Origin: Corylus avellana
Lineage: Eukaryota > Streptophyta > Magnoliopsida > Fagales > Betulaceae
NCBI RefSeq assembly: GCF_901000735.1
Contig: NC_081548.1
Coordinates: 8,868,711 to 8,932,710, forward strand
Length of the DNA: 64,000 nt
Direction of reading: 5' to 3'
Every line of letters begins with the position of its first letter. The stretch's first letter is position 1. Positions 45,210 to 58,449 of this stretch are shown one piece after another. Both the position numbers and the translations under genes were made by a program. The notes beneath the pieces were generated by a model. The model saw nothing but the letters and a program-made list of their open reading frames with translations, was not told the origin of the DNA and made no database searches.

Positions 45210-46302
45210 TGATGTAAGGGTGATCATAGTATAATAAATGTGATCATCCCCACACCTAATTATCCCCATGAAGGGTAATAACTTTCATGGAGTTTATCTG
45301 ATAAGAGATCGTACACAACTCTTGACTAAGAGTTATGATTGGGACTCTATAAATAGAGTCCAATTAGAACACTATTCTAACTAATTTTATTCTACCATTG
45401 CTTCTCATATTTTCTCTTAGTCCTCCATTAAATTTTCACACCAAAGGAAAAATCATTCTGCTTGATCAACTCTAAAAAAATGTTCAGTGGTATCAAAGCC
45501 ATGTTATGGAAGATCAAGAGAAAATTGAAAACTCACAAATCTTTTTGTCTAATATTCATCAAGCCATCAACATGCAAGTAATTGGTTTGGCTTTAATCGT
45601 GGCCTTCTACAATCTACATCGAACTTTAGAAAAGTTAGAAGAAAAACATCTTGTTATTACTATGGGTGGCTTGAAATATACAGGCAACACTAAAGCATTA
45701 AGGAGAAGAAATTTGCTAGAAGAAAAATATCGAAAAACATTTCTTAGTATGCCATTAAAGGATTCAAAGAAAGTTTTTCCAGAAAAGGCTCTCACCGACA
45801 AGACGGAGATTTCATCTCCATCTGGCTTTGAAATTGTTGGAGAAACATCTCCAAACAAGAATCTCATTTTTGGAACGTGGGAGGAAGGATAAAATTCAAG
45901 AGTGTCTTCATTTGAGGATTTTGGTTTAGATTCTGCACTGGAGGAAGAAGAAGACCCACACACGAGGAAGAAGAAGATCCCCAAACTGCTCAAAATTGCA
46001 TTGTTTTGACCAGCCAGGGGACCAAAAACGACCCCCTTAACCCTATAAGAAATGACGACGTCACATCTAAGTGGGACAATGCCATTTTAGCCACTGCAGC
46101 AGAGGTGGGTTCCTGCGACTCTAGAAACGACGTCGTCTCATCAAAACGGGACGAAGCTATTTCATTTTTGGGGTGGGTCTACCCCAAGCCCGCGACGAAA
46201 GACACCGTTTCCGGGCGAAACTGCACCACTTTATGGACCTTGGAGCAAGCCTGTAAGAAACAACATAACATCATTCCGGAGTGTATCTACAGCCCGACCT
46301 AA
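45210..46302 (+). mobile_element. 5' region of an unidentified retroelement, ORF open (copy 2)
   Basis: Counterpart of 21441-22533. The first ORF is 45506-45892, 128 codons (MEDQEKIENSQIFLSNIHQ ... to GTWEEG), with CGA at 45731-45733 where copy 1 has TGA. A TATA box sits in a palindrome at 45342-45361 and the tRNA-Met-type primer site at about 45488. Hydrophobic LALIVAFYNLH followed by a charged segment; the protein is not recognised. Second frame 46006-46302 (MTSQGTKNDPLNPIRND), also unknown. The next element is inserted at 46366. Confidence 0.5.
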
Positions 46303-46365
46303 CAACATTCCGAACCGGCCCAAAGTGGAAGCACACAACTCAGAAGTCAGTCATGAGAGCCCAAG

Positions 46366-49300
46366 TGATGTAGACTGGAAAGCTAAGGATTCCATAAAAA
46401 AAAGCGATGATTCGCATCTGACGAGTCCTACTAAAAAGACCATATCTAGAGTTTCAGACCTCGGATTGGAGCAAGATTTACAGCGTTGGAAAGCTAGTCA
46501 AAAGATATACAAAGTCATGGTTCACGAGAGTTTGGTAATTCCAATGATTACTAGGTCAAAATAGCCTTCGTTCACAGGATGTTCGCAAGCCATCCGAACG
46601 GGCCTCTTCCAGAAGTTACCATAGTAAAACCCGAGACGTCCATTCGCAGCCCGTTCGCAAGCCGTTTGGACGGACCTATGTTCTGTTTCAATTTTTACTT
46701 GTTTTACGTACTTTAATTTCAGTTATTTGCGGGACCGTCCGAACGGGGATATGTCCCATCTGGATGGGACTCGTAGAAGCTCAATTCTGACTCTATTTTG
46801 TATTAATTTTAGGTTTAGGGTTTGGGGGCCTATAAATACATGTTTTATAGACCATAGAACGTGGCTTTTGATTATATGTGATTTTTTATCAATAAGAAGT
46901 CTTATAGTTGAATTTCTTCATTATTTTCCTTCAAACCCTAGAGAATATCTAGCGTTTAGAGAAGATTTCTTAGATTATTTGATAGTATTAAAATCTAGAA
47001 ATATCTATATGTTCTTTATTGTTGTTCTTCTTTGCAGCCACTACGTCATGCTGCATAAGTTGCCATCAGAACCCAAGTTACTTTCCATGGCTCCTGTCAC
47101 AAGGGGAAGGGGCAACCCCTATGCAAACTTACACGACGTGTACGAGCGCGAGGAATCAGTTTGAAGAGAACAAGAGGCGACACAGTGGCAAAACTTGGAA
47201 GAGCAATTTGAGGCTACAGGGGATCAAATTGAAGCCCTCACTACCCAATTATCCAACACGGTTGGTCACAACAGACGCCATCATCGACCCCTACTGCACG
47301 TTTCGAAAGAGGAGCATGAACATGACAATGGGTACGAATCTGAGAACCCTTTTGCGGAGCGCTGAATGCAGAGCCATCAGCCGCTTGCGCAAGCTCATGC
47401 CAATCGGTCGGAGAAGGGGTTCAAACTCAACATTCCAGAACTCCAAGAGGTCTACAACCCAAAGAATTTCTCGACTTCAAGGGGGTGTCTGAAGATCGAC
47501 GGGATTCTTTGGTCGCAACCAAATTTATTGAGGAAGATTTTTCGGTAGATTGGGCCTCTCTACCAATCTATGACATTTATCCTGACAAAGAGAATCTATT
47601 GGAATAGGTAAATTTATTTGTTGATGCCATAAATTTTTTTGAAGAGAATGATGTCCACCTGGTGCTTGATGAAAGCCCTAAAAGTGAAGTCTTTGATTTG
47701 GAAATTGATTTCCTTGGGGTAGAAAATATTTATCAAATTTCCTCGATGCTAAGATTTGTGATGACTTTTATGCGGAGAATAATTTGATATTTAAAAGGGA
47801 AGAGGTCATTGATCCTTTTTGGGAGATATTCATGGCACATGAACGAAAGAACATGTATGACTATCGTGTGAAGCCAAGGTTCTTTGAATCTAGTGTGAGA
47901 AGTTTTCAAGTTAATAATCGCAATCTTAGGGTGAGTAGAGAAGTATTGTTTCTTGTACGATGTTACATTGTTTTGCTTTTGAAGACAAAAGGATGGAATT
48001 AATTAATTGGGCATTCGAAGGATCGGAGAAAGAACCATCCTAATTCGAGGACGAATTCTTTCCAACAGGGGAAGAATGATGTAAGGGGAACGGGTGTAAT
48101 TTACCCCCACGAACTTGAATAATGAGGTTTTGAATTCGAGGATGAATTCTCTCTAACCTAGGAAGGATAAAGTAGACCGGAAAGCTAAGGATTCCATAAA
48201 AAAGAGTGATGATTCAGATGTCGGAAGGAGCAAGCTTTGCAGCGTTAAAAAGCTAGCTCAAAAATATACAAAGTCATGTTTCATGAGAGTTTTCTAATTC
48301 CGATGTTTACTAGGTCAAAAGATCCTCCGTTTGCAGGCTATTCGCAAGCCGTCTGAATGAGCCTAAGTCGTCAAAGTAAAGCCCGAGATGTCCATTTGCA
48401 GCTCGTTCGCAAGCCATCCGGACGGCCCTATGTTATGTTTCTTTTACTTGTTTTACATACCTTACTTTCCATTATTTGGGGGACTATCCAAACGGGGGTC
48501 TGTCTCGTCCGGAAAGGACTCATAGAAGTTCAATTCTGACTCTATTTTGTATTAATTTTAGGTTTAGGGTTTGGGGGCCTATAAATACATGTTTTATAGA
48601 CCATAGAACGTGGCTTTTGATTATATGTGATTTTTTATCAATAAGAAGTCTTAGAGTTGAATTTTTTCATTATTTTCCTTCAAACCCTAGAGAATATCTA
48701 GCGTTTAGAGAAGATTTCTTAGATTCTTTGATAGTATTAAAATCTAGAAATATCTATATGTTCTTTATTGTTGTTCTTCTTTGCAGCCACTATGTCATGC
48801 TGCATAAGTTGCCATCAGAACCCAAGTTACTTTCCATGGCGCCTGTCACAAGGGGAAGGGGCAACCCCTATGCAAACTTACACGACGTGTACGAGCGCGA
48901 GGAATCAGTTTGTGGAGAACAAGAGGCGACATAGTGGCAAAACTTGTAAGAGCAATTTGAGGCTACGAGGGATCAAATTGAAGCCCTCACTACCCAATTA
49001 TCCAACACAGGTGGTCACAACAGACGCCATCATCGACCCCTACTGCACGTTTCGAAAGAGGAGGATGAACATGACAATGGGTACAAATCTGAGAACCCTT
49101 TTGCGGAGCGCTGAATGCAGAGCCATCAGCCGCTTGCACAAGCTCATGCCAATCGGTCGGAGAAGGGGTTCAAACTCAACATTCCAGAACTCCAAGAGGT
49201 CTACAACCCAAAGAATTTCTCGACTTCAAGGGGGTGCCTGAAGATCGACGGGATTCTTTGGTCGCAACCAAATTTATTGAGGAAGATTTTTCGGTAGATT

Positions 49301-50555
49301 GGGCCTCTCTACCAATCTATGACGTTTATCCTGACAAAGAGAATCTATTGGAATAGGTAAATTTATTTGTTGATGCCATAAATTTTTTTGAAGAGAATGA
49401 TGTCCACCTGGTGCTTGATGAAAGCCCTAAAAGTGAAGTCTTTGATTTGGAAATTGATTTCCTTTGGGTAGAAAATATTTATCAAATTTCCTCGATGCTA
49501 AGATTTGTGATGATTTTTATGCGGAGAATAATTTGATATTTAAAAGGGAAGAGGTCATTGATCCTTTTTGGGAGATATTCATGGCACATGAACGAAAGAA
49601 CATGTATGACTATCGTGTGAAGCCAAGGTTCTTTGAATCTAGTGTGAGAAGTTTTCAAGTTAATAATCGCAATCTTAGGGTGAGTAGAGAAGTATTGTTT
49701 CTTGTACGATGTTACATTGTTTTGCTTTTGAAGACAAAAGGATGGAATTAATTAATTGGGCATTCGAAGGATCGGAGAAAGAACCATCCTAATTCGAGGA
49801 CGAATTCTTTCCAACAGGGGAAGAATGATGTAAGGGGAACGGGTGTAATTTACCCCCACGGACTTGAATAATGAGGTTTTGAATTCGAGGATGAATTCTC
49901 TCTAACCTAGGAAGGATAAAGTAGACCAGAAAGTTAAGGATTCCATAAAAAAGAGTGATGATTCAGATGTCGGAAGGAGCAAGCTTTGCAGCGTTAAAAA
50001 GCTAGCTCAAAAATATACAAAGTCATGTTTCATGAGAGTTTACTAATTCCGATGTTTACTAGGTCAAAAGATCCTCCGTTCGCAGGCTATTCGCAAGCCG
50101 TCTGAATGAGCCTAAGTCGTCAAAGTAAAGCCCAAGATGTCCATTTGCAGCTCGTTCGTAAGCCATCCGGACGGCCCTATGTTATGTTTCTTTTACTTGT
50201 TTTACATACCTTACTTTCCATTATTTGGGGGACTATCCAAACGGGAGTCTGTCTCGTCCAGAAAGGACTCATAGAAGTTCAATTCCGACTCTATTTCGTA
50301 TTAATTTTAGGTTTAGGGTTTGGAGCCTATAAATACATGTTTTATATACCCTAAAATGCAGCTTTTGATTATATGTGAGTATTTATCAATAAGAAGCCTC
50401 AAAGTTGAGTTTCTTCATTATTTTTCTTCAAACCCTAGAAAGTATCTAGCGTTTAGAGAAGATTTCTTAGATTCTTTGAGAGTAACAAGATCTAGAAATA
50501 TCTATCCCTTCTTTAATGTTGTTCTTCTTTGCAGCCACTAAGTCACGCTGCATCA
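46366..50555 (+). mobile_element. Non-autonomous gypsy-derived element, three-LTR tandem form (copy 2)
   Basis: Same insertion as 22597-25048 (same CCAAG flanks at 46361-46365 and 50556-50560) but with LTR 46366-47058, internal, LTR 48168-48806, internal, LTR 49917-50555. The period is about 1748 bp. The middle LTR begins like a 3' LTR (TAGACCGG, GATGTCGGAAGGAGC) and ends like a 5' LTR (GGGGGCCTATAAATACATG, GCATAAGTTGCC), the product expected from unequal crossing-over between 3' and 5' LTRs. Both internals carry the same broken gag-like frames; the second differs at a few sites (GTTTGTGGAGAAC versus GTTTGAAGAGAAC). Confidence 0.9.
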
Positions 50556-50560
50556 CCAAG

Positions 50561-51464
50561 CCTAAAGGATCAAAGCCCCAGCCCATTCAACTGCTGAAGC
50601 CTTGTAGCCCAATCCAATTGACTGCCCAAACCTGAAGCCCAACCTACTAAACCGATCGAATGCAAGACCAAACCTGGCATTCAACCCCTGCCACATTGCC
50701 CAGCCAGGAAGCTGAGCCACATGGTGCACTGAGTTGCCAACTCTAGGTGCCAATTTAATCAGCCCCAATTTAGTTCATTCAAACTACCTGGTTCATTTGA
50801 ACTTGCCGGTTCAAGGCAGGTTTGGTAATTTTTATCGTTCTGGCTTGTTTCAATCCCGACTAGGACCATTCAAAAACCATTGGAAAGCTAATTCAAAACA
50901 CTAAATGTTTTATAAATAATTTTTTTTTTTTGTAGAAAAATCAGAAAAACCAGTGGGAAACAGGAGAATCTTCGAACCAATGCCATAGAAGTATGAACTT
51001 AAGGTTTATTAGACCATGTTGGTTGTCACCAAGGCAGCACAAGGAGGTTGAATTCACAGTTCCAGATTTGGCACAATCAGAGATCTCATCTGACATACGC
51101 TTAAGGGGTCTACATCATTTAAGGTTGTCATGACTGTTTTGCAGAACCCTAGGGAGCCATGGCCTATAGGCATCCACTACTATACTCTTTCGAGGATGGG
51201 TAAACAGGTCAATCCGCTAGCTCTAAATTTGGCGTATTATAGGGCTTATTTGAACAACTATCAAGCCATACTTACTAACCTTGATGACAGTTGATTTGAC
51301 ATATGTTATTATTATTATTACTTTTATTTCATTTTCATAGTTATTGTTGGTTTGTAATAATTAGGACCACATATTTCATTTTATGTTGTAGTATTATAAT
51401 TAAGACAAGTTTAGATTGTACTTAAAATATAATAAATATTATTTTATCGTATCTACATTCTAAA
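50561..51464 (+). other. Non-coding flank between nested elements (copy 2)
   Basis: Counterpart of 25054-25957; no intact frame. Confidence 0.4.
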
Positions 51465-52130
51465 ATGGCTATTAAAGGCAGGATTGATTTCTCTAGGGTT
51501 GAAAGCCGCAATGAGATGAATTTTAGAAGGTGGAAACAACATAATTATTATGTAGTGACGCATGAGAAAACACAGTACACCCTAACAACTGGAAAGTCAA
51601 ATCTAGAAAACCAAAAGGATGAAGAAGTTGTCAAGAAACATGATAAATGGATGGAAGACGACCTAATGGCTAGAGCCACACTTCTCGACAATATGAAAGA
51701 TAATATCATTCATCTTTTTGAAAGTCACGAGACTACTAAAGAAATGATGGAAGCTTTAGAGACAAAGCATGGTCCTAAGTCTGACACACACATACAATGG
51801 TTATTGCACAAATATAACTGTGCAGGTATGAGTGATGACGACTATGTTGATGATATTGCAAATCAAATGGAATTAATTGTAAAACAGCTTGCAAATGCAG
51901 GTCATCCTGTATCAGATAAAATGCAGGTCACTACCATACTTAATAGTCCCCCTTTATCATGGGAACAAGTGGTGACTTCATTAACACATAGTGGGAAAGA
52001 AGTCTCCTTTGTTTCACTACAAGTATTGCTCGTGGTGGAAGAAGAGAGAATGAAAAAAAGAAGAAGAGACGACACATCTTGCAATTTGATTATATTGAAC
52101 AATTGGCTAGTATGTGTTTATGTACCTTAG
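51465..52130 (+). pseudogene. Ty1/copia-type Gag fragment (copy 2)
   Basis: Counterpart of 25958-26623, same 221-codon frame with a handful of substitutions (His to Arg at residue 15, Glu to Gly at 43, Lys to Glu at 98, Tyr to His at 101). It ends at the same position without pol. Confidence 0.8.
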
Positions 52131-52266
52131 ATAGCTGGCATATTTCCATATAACCCAAAACACCTTTTGTTGGGTAACCAATTGAAGTAGATCGGACAGC
52201 CAGAACATGGTCATGAGTTTTGTGTCAAATTATCTGTTGATTGGCCGTCCAATACAAAACGAGGGA

Positions 52267-53747
52267 TGATAAGCACCGAATGTTGCACATTCAAGCCCCT
52301 TAATTTGCATATGTTAATTCCTTAGCGTTGTTATTTGTTTGATTTTGTTTTGTTTTTGTGTTTTCAAGTTATAAATAAAGATGCAATTAATTCTATTCAT
52401 TTTGGGCTTAAAAGCACACTTTGAGAAGACCTAGAAGATATGATTAAACTTAAACTTAAAGGAAGGGATTAATTCGAAATTTCTCAAATTGGAGTCAAAA
52501 TCAGATTGGATTCAAATTTGGATTCTGCATATGTCTCGGTATTTTGGCCATAACTTTCGGCTCAAATATCTGATTGAGGTGATTGAAGCGGTAATGGAAA
52601 GCTAACTAAAATTTCTACAAATAATTGTGAAATAATATTTTCCTAATTCGGAGCGCCGCAATGCCAAAATCGCCCCTCAAGATAGGAACTCAATTCTGGG
52701 CGAATCCTACTCCGATTTGGATTTGGTTTTCAGTCTCCCAATTGGACTGGGAGACTGCTCTCCGGTTTTCTCAGGGTTTCTAGGACTCTCCTAAGCCCTA
52801 TAAATAGGCCTCTAAGCATTGAGAAAAAACACACCGCTTCCTAGAGCTAGAAATCAGAAAATTGTCTTTGGAGCTTAGAAGATCATGAGCGGCTAAACCC
52901 CTTCGTGGGGTGTTGATGTAACCCTATCCAAGCACAATGGTTTGATTGTATTTAATTTCTAGATTTTTAATTTATGCATGTTGATTGTATAACTATGAGG
53001 ATTGCTACAATTGATTTTGTTCTTCATATTAAATGCAATTGTTCTTAAATTCCAAAATCAATATTTGTGAAATTCTTCTCTTGTCTTAGAAAGTATTTTA
53101 CTTTTATTGATCTCAAATCATTCTTGTTTTCTGTGATTATGAGAATGATGGTTATACAATGGGTTTAATTGACATATGATCAATAGGATTTGATAGGCCA
53201 TGCCTAGGGAAGACGGATTGTACTACACCCTAGTTTAGTGTAATTTAGGTAGACAGTCCGTGCCAACCGAAGATGGGTTACACTTATTCATTGATTGTAT
53301 GTATCCTGTTATAGAATTTGATAATTTATACCTAGGGAAGACGGGTCGTACCGCGTCTTAGTGGTTAGGTGGACGATCCGTGCCAACCAAAGATAGATTA
53401 TGCTTATTCTTTAATAAGGTAGTTTCTTGTTTATTTATAACATGCATAGAATGAATTTATGGGATTAATTATGATTAACTATTGTTGTGCGGATAGAGGT
53501 GAAGTCAATACCCTACTCTCTCTCTCTTATTTTAAATCTCTTTTATTTTCATGCACTTTAGTTTTTAAGCAAATCAAATCAAAACCCTTTTTAATTAAGT
53601 TAACTTTGATCTTTTAATTTTGATAATTAAACCCTTGCAGTCCTTGAGGTTCGACACCCTCTCTATAGCCGTATCCTACAAAGATTCGTCCTATTGCGAG
53701 TGGTTATTTTTATAATTGATATTTTTTGTCACAAAAATACCACATCA
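52267..53747 (+). mobile_element. Solo LTR, 1481 bp, present only in copy 2
   Basis: Begins TGATAAGCACC and ends ATACCACATCA. AGGGA occurs on both sides (52262-52266, 53748-53752), and copy 1 shows the empty site at 26755-26759. No internal region or second LTR remains, so it is a solo LTR left after LTR-LTR recombination. It contains a TATA-like CCTATAAATAGGCC at about 52797-52810. The superfamily is not determined. Confidence 0.93.
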
Positions 53748-54294
53748 AGGGAGATCATTTATCCATAACTAAGACAAGAGATTCAACGACCCAATCTAGG
53801 TGTCTAGAATCGACCATTCAATTGAAACAACCTTGTTGAGACAACAGTTATGTCCATGATCCATCACCAGAGTAGGTGACATTAAAGGAACAAGGCATCA
53901 TAATTAGGCCTCATACAATGGAACTACAATTAGTGTCACTGAATTTATGATTTCCACTACTATTGCAACTAAATATAATGATTATTGATTGTATTCAAGT
54001 GGGCTTTCTTGTCTTATGGGATTTTGGGCTTGAGTCTTTTGTAGGTCAAGAGCGTCCCCTAGTTGGCGTAAGTTCCAATCTTGGTCCCCTATCAAACGAA
54101 TTCGGGCACAAAGGGATTGTTCACCTGATTTATGACACTTGGACAACAACTGAGAAAGTGTTCCAACAAGTTGGAATCTTTTTTTTTTTTTTTAGTAACA
54201 ATCTGGCCTCAGAAAGAGATAGTAGCACAATTCTAAGGCTAAGATGGAGTACACCACACTAAAGGATGCTCGGTAAAGGTGTGACCACTATTAT

Positions 54295-55300
54295 TGATGT
54301 GTTCTTTTTGTGTGCAAAAATATCAATAATAAAAATATCACTTGCAATCGAACAAATTTTTGTAGGATATGGCTATATTGAGGGTGTCGAACCTCAAGGA
54401 CTGCATAAATTTGATTTGTTTTTGTTTTCTAAAAATAAATACATAAAAGTAAAGATAGATAGTAATAATGAGAGAAAGAATAAGGGGTTGATTTTTCCGC
54501 TAACTGCATAACAATGGTCAATCATAAATTAACAAGGAAAATTCATATTATGCATGATATATGGCTCGTCTCACTTGAGTAGTCGAGAAAATACCATAAT
54601 TAAGAAATAAGTATAATCCATCTTCGGTTGGCATTCGTCTGCCTAACCTCTAGATGTGGTACGGTCCGTCTTCCTTAAGTACGGACTATCAAATCGCTTA
54701 ATCAGTTACACACAATCAATGGATAAGCATAACTCATCTTCGGGGTCGTACAAATTTTCTACCTAAATTACACTAAGCTAGGGTGTAGAGTAATTCGCCT
54801 TCCCTAGGCATGACCTGTCAAACCCTCTTGATCATGTGTTAGTTAAAACCGATGTATAACAACTATTCATATAATCACAAAAAAATATGAAGGAATGAGT
54901 TCTATCAAAATAAAAAGCTTTCTAAAACAAGAGAATTATTTTACAATGATTGAATATAAACATTAAAATCAATTCTCACAGTTATACAACCATCATGCAT
55001 ATAGAAAAACTCAAAAGAAAATACAATTAAACCATTTTTACCTAGAAAGGGTTACATCAACACCCTATACAGAAATAGTTGCTCATGCTAGTGCTGGATT
55101 GGCCTCGTGCCATATTCATCTTCTCTTCAACTCTTCAAGCCTCCAAGAAAATCCTTGTGTGAATTATCTCTCTAAAACCAAGCACACATATCTTCAAAGC
55201 TTAGAGGCCTATTTATATGGTGTAAAGCAAACCCTAGAAGTCTTAGGAATCTTAGAAAACTCGTAAGTCAGTCCCCCAGTCAGACTAGGAGACCTAAAAA
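54295..55300 (-). mobile_element. Older, truncated LTR of the 1.48-kb family (copy 2)
   Basis: Counterpart of 27302-28300; inverted relative to the solo LTR 550 bp away and clearly older. Confidence 0.7.
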
Positions 55301-55450
55301 GGCGTTTGACGCACATGCTCACACGCACGGGCGCATGGCGTGGCGTGGGCTGTAAGGCACTAGTGGCGCCTTGATGGCGCACTTGGCACTTAGCACGAAG
55401 CATTGGAACTCGGAGCGATCTGATCATGACCATTCATTTTTGGACGGTCA

Positions 55451-55499
55451 AAATCGTTCGATCTAGTGGTTTGATCTAAACCACTAGATCGAACGATTT
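55451..55499. repeat. Perfect 22-bp hairpin in LTR-like spacer
   Basis: Arms 55451-55472 and 55478-55499 are exact inverted copies (AAATCGTTCGATCTAGTGGT...) around a GATCT loop. The copy 1 counterpart has one mismatch. Confidence 0.9.
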
Positions 55500-55665
55500 A
55501 AATAATATTTTTCAAAAAAGTGGTTTTGCCAAAAAAGTTGAACGTGATTTCCAAATTATTAGACAATGGATTTCAAATAATATTTTCTCATTTTAGCATT
55601 CTATTCTGATTTCTGATTTAGTATTGCTTCTTTTTCTTTTTCTTTTTTGTAATTATTTTATTCAG

Positions 55666-55785
55666 ACTGGAAGTGAAAAGACTCACACCATCCTAGGAGA
55701 CATTGAGGAAGGCACTCGAAGACACAATGTCAATTGTGAGATGACACCTAGAGTCTTTGAAAATTTATTCTCAAGAATTCTGAAG
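55666..55785 (+). pseudogene. Captured kinesin-12 P-loop exon, unit 1 (copy 2)
   Basis: Counterpart of 28662-28781 with AG acceptor and GTATGT donor. Differences: NLNCGM became NVNCEM, so the conserved Gly before MTPRVF is also lost. The Leu-to-Val site matches the other units (HNVNC), so Val is probably ancestral. Confidence 0.78.
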
Positions 55786-56553
55786 GTATGTGTCTTCCTA
55801 CTAAATGATAGGTTTTACGTAAGAGGCAATATATGTGTATGAGTGTTGTGTGTGAGTTTTTAAGTGTGCGTGTGGGATTACAAGAATCCCTTTGCTTAAC
55901 CTTATTCTTTATACTATCATTTGGATTACAAACCAATCACATACGATGGATAAAATATTTAGAACTGAAGGATTAACATTTGTAGCTTCATAACAACATC
56001 TATTACGTACTTGTTGTTGAAATATTTTCAATATATATATATATATATATATTATTTTGTGTATAGAGAATGTTTTAAATGGAAAGCTTTAAAGAGCATT
56101 GAATAAAGAATGTCTCACATTGGAAAGTGTGAAGATTTTGTTGGCATTTATAAGGTCCAACAAACTCTGGCTATTAAATGAACTATGCTAGGGTACACCC
56201 TAGTGCATGCTATAGTACGATGTGAAGCAACGGATGCACAAGCATGCGCGCGTGGCGTGGGCTGTAGGGCGCTAGTGGTGCCTTGAGGACGCACTTGGAA
56301 CTTGGCACTTAGCACGAAGCATCGGAGCGATCTAATCATGACCATTCATTGTTGGACAGTCAAAATCGTTCGATCTAGTGGTTTATCTAAACCACTAGAT
56401 CGATCGATTTTTATAATATTTTCATAAAAGTTGAACGTGATTTCCAAATTATTAGACAATGGATTTCAAATAGTATTTTCTCATTTTAGCATTCTATTCT
56501 GATTTCTGATTTAGTATTGCATTTTTTTTTTTTTGTGTAATTATTATATTCAG

Positions 56554-56673
56554 CCTAGAAGTGAAAAGACTCACACCATCCTAGGAGACATTGAGGAAGG
56601 CACTCGAAGACACAATGTCAATTGTGGGATGACACCTAGAGTATTTGAAAATTTATTCTCAATAATTCTGAAG
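56554..56673 (+). pseudogene. Captured kinesin-12 P-loop exon, unit 2 (copy 2)
   Basis: Counterpart of 29526-29645, same eroded start (CCTAGA) and AG acceptor. The exon body looks identical to copy 1. Confidence 0.75.
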
Positions 56674-57600
56674 GTATATGTCTTCCTTCTATATGATAGG
56701 TTTTAGGTAAGAGGCATTATATTTGTGTATGAGTGTTGTGTGTGAGTTTGTGAGTGTGCGTGTGTGAGATTACAAGAATCACTTTGCTTAACCTTATTCT
56801 TCATACGATCATTTGGATTACAGACCAATCATATACGATGGATGAAATATTTAGATACTGAAGGATTAACATTTGTGTCTTCACAACAACATCTATTATG
56901 TACTTGTTGTTGAAATATTTTCAATATATATATATTATTTTGTGTCTTGGGAATGTTTTAAATGGAAGGCTTTAAAGAGCATTGAATGAAGATTGTCCCA
57001 CATTGATTTTGTTGGCATTTATAAGCCCTAACAAACTCAACCTATTAAATGAGCTATGCTATAACCTAGTGCATGCTATAGTACGGTGCAAAGCACTGGA
57101 AGCACGCGCGTGCACGTGGCATGGGCTGTAGGGCGCTAGTGGCGCCTTGGTGATGCACTTGGCACTTAGCTCGGAGCGATCTGATCATGACCATTCATTT
57201 TTGGACGGTCAAAATCGTTCAATCTAGTGGTTTGATTTAAACCAAAGGATGCTTCATAAGTAGATCCAGTGGTTGAATCTACCAAATTGTTGATCTACAA
57301 ATTGAGATTAAATAATTAAGATTTAAGATTGAGATCTTAAATTTGGATTGAGCTACTAGATAATTATTTAATCTAACAGTCAGATTTAAGTGCAAGTTGG
57401 ATTATCAAGTTACAGCAGTTTAATAGCAGTTTATTTTCGAAATTCAAAACAACAGTTTATTTTCGAAATTCAAAACAGCAATTTAATTTCGACAAATATT
57501 TTCTTAAGGAAAGTGACTTTGTAACACACCTTAAGAGCATTTTCGTTTTCTGTATTATCCCATATTTGTATAACAATCTTAAGAAAATATTTCTGCTTCA

Positions 57601-57750
57601 ATGGCACCACAATCCCTGAAAGAACTTGCTGCTGATTTCACCGAACTCGACCACTTTGATGGAACTTCCTTCAAAAGGTGGCAGAAAAACATGCATTTCC
57701 TCCCTGCTGGAATTAGGGTGGCTTACGTGCGAACAATTCCAACTTATTAG
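57601..57750 (+). pseudogene. Copia gag 5' end fused to kinesin fragment (copy 2)
   Basis: Counterpart of 30577-30726 with one visible residue change (DRFDGT to DHFDGT). Same stop at the junction. Confidence 0.7.
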
Positions 57751-57853
57751 ACAATGGATTTCAAATAATATTTTCTCATTTTAGCATTCTATTCTGATTT
57801 CTGATTTAGTATTGCTTTTTTTTCTTTTTCTTTTTTGTAATTATTATATTCAA

Positions 57854-57973
57854 CCTAGAAGTGAAAAGACTCATACCATCCTAGGAGACATTGAGGAAGG
57901 CACTCGAAGACACAATGTCAATTGTGGGATGACACCTAGAGTCTTTGAAAATTTATTCTCAAGAATTCTGAAG
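57854..57973 (+). pseudogene. Captured kinesin-12 P-loop exon, unit 3 (copy 2)
   Basis: Counterpart of 30829-30948. The acceptor is AA instead of AG as in copy 1, so the loss predates the duplication. GTATGT donor kept. Confidence 0.75.
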
Positions 57974-58165
57974 GTATGTGTCTTCCTACTATATGATAGG
58001 TTTTACATAAGAGGCAATATATGTGTATGAGTGTTGTGTGAGTTTGTGGGTGTGCATGTGTGGGTTTAGAAGAATCCCTTTGCTTAACCTTATTCTTCAT
58101 ACGATCATTTGGATTACAAACCAATCACATATGATGGATAAAATATTTCGATACTGAAGGATTAA

Positions 58166-58449
58166 GGTGTTGTTTGTTAAACAATATCACATTCCCCCAC
58201 ATTTTTCATTTCATTTTTCAAAAAAATCAACATCAAAACATTCTCACTTTTTATATCACATCATTTACTTTTTATATCACATCATTCACTTTTTACTACT
58301 ATTTAAATAAAAAAATCACTACAAAACAAAAATTTCTCACTTTTTAATACAACTTTGTCACTTTTCTATACTAATTATTACACTCATATTTTTCCTCACT
58401 AATCATGAACAGTGCATTGTAAAGCCATTGTTGTTTACCAAACAACACC
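58166..58449. mobile_element. Tourist-like MITE (copy 2)
   Basis: Counterpart of 31141-31424, same 284-bp length and same flanks (TAA left, TAC right). Confidence 0.8.
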
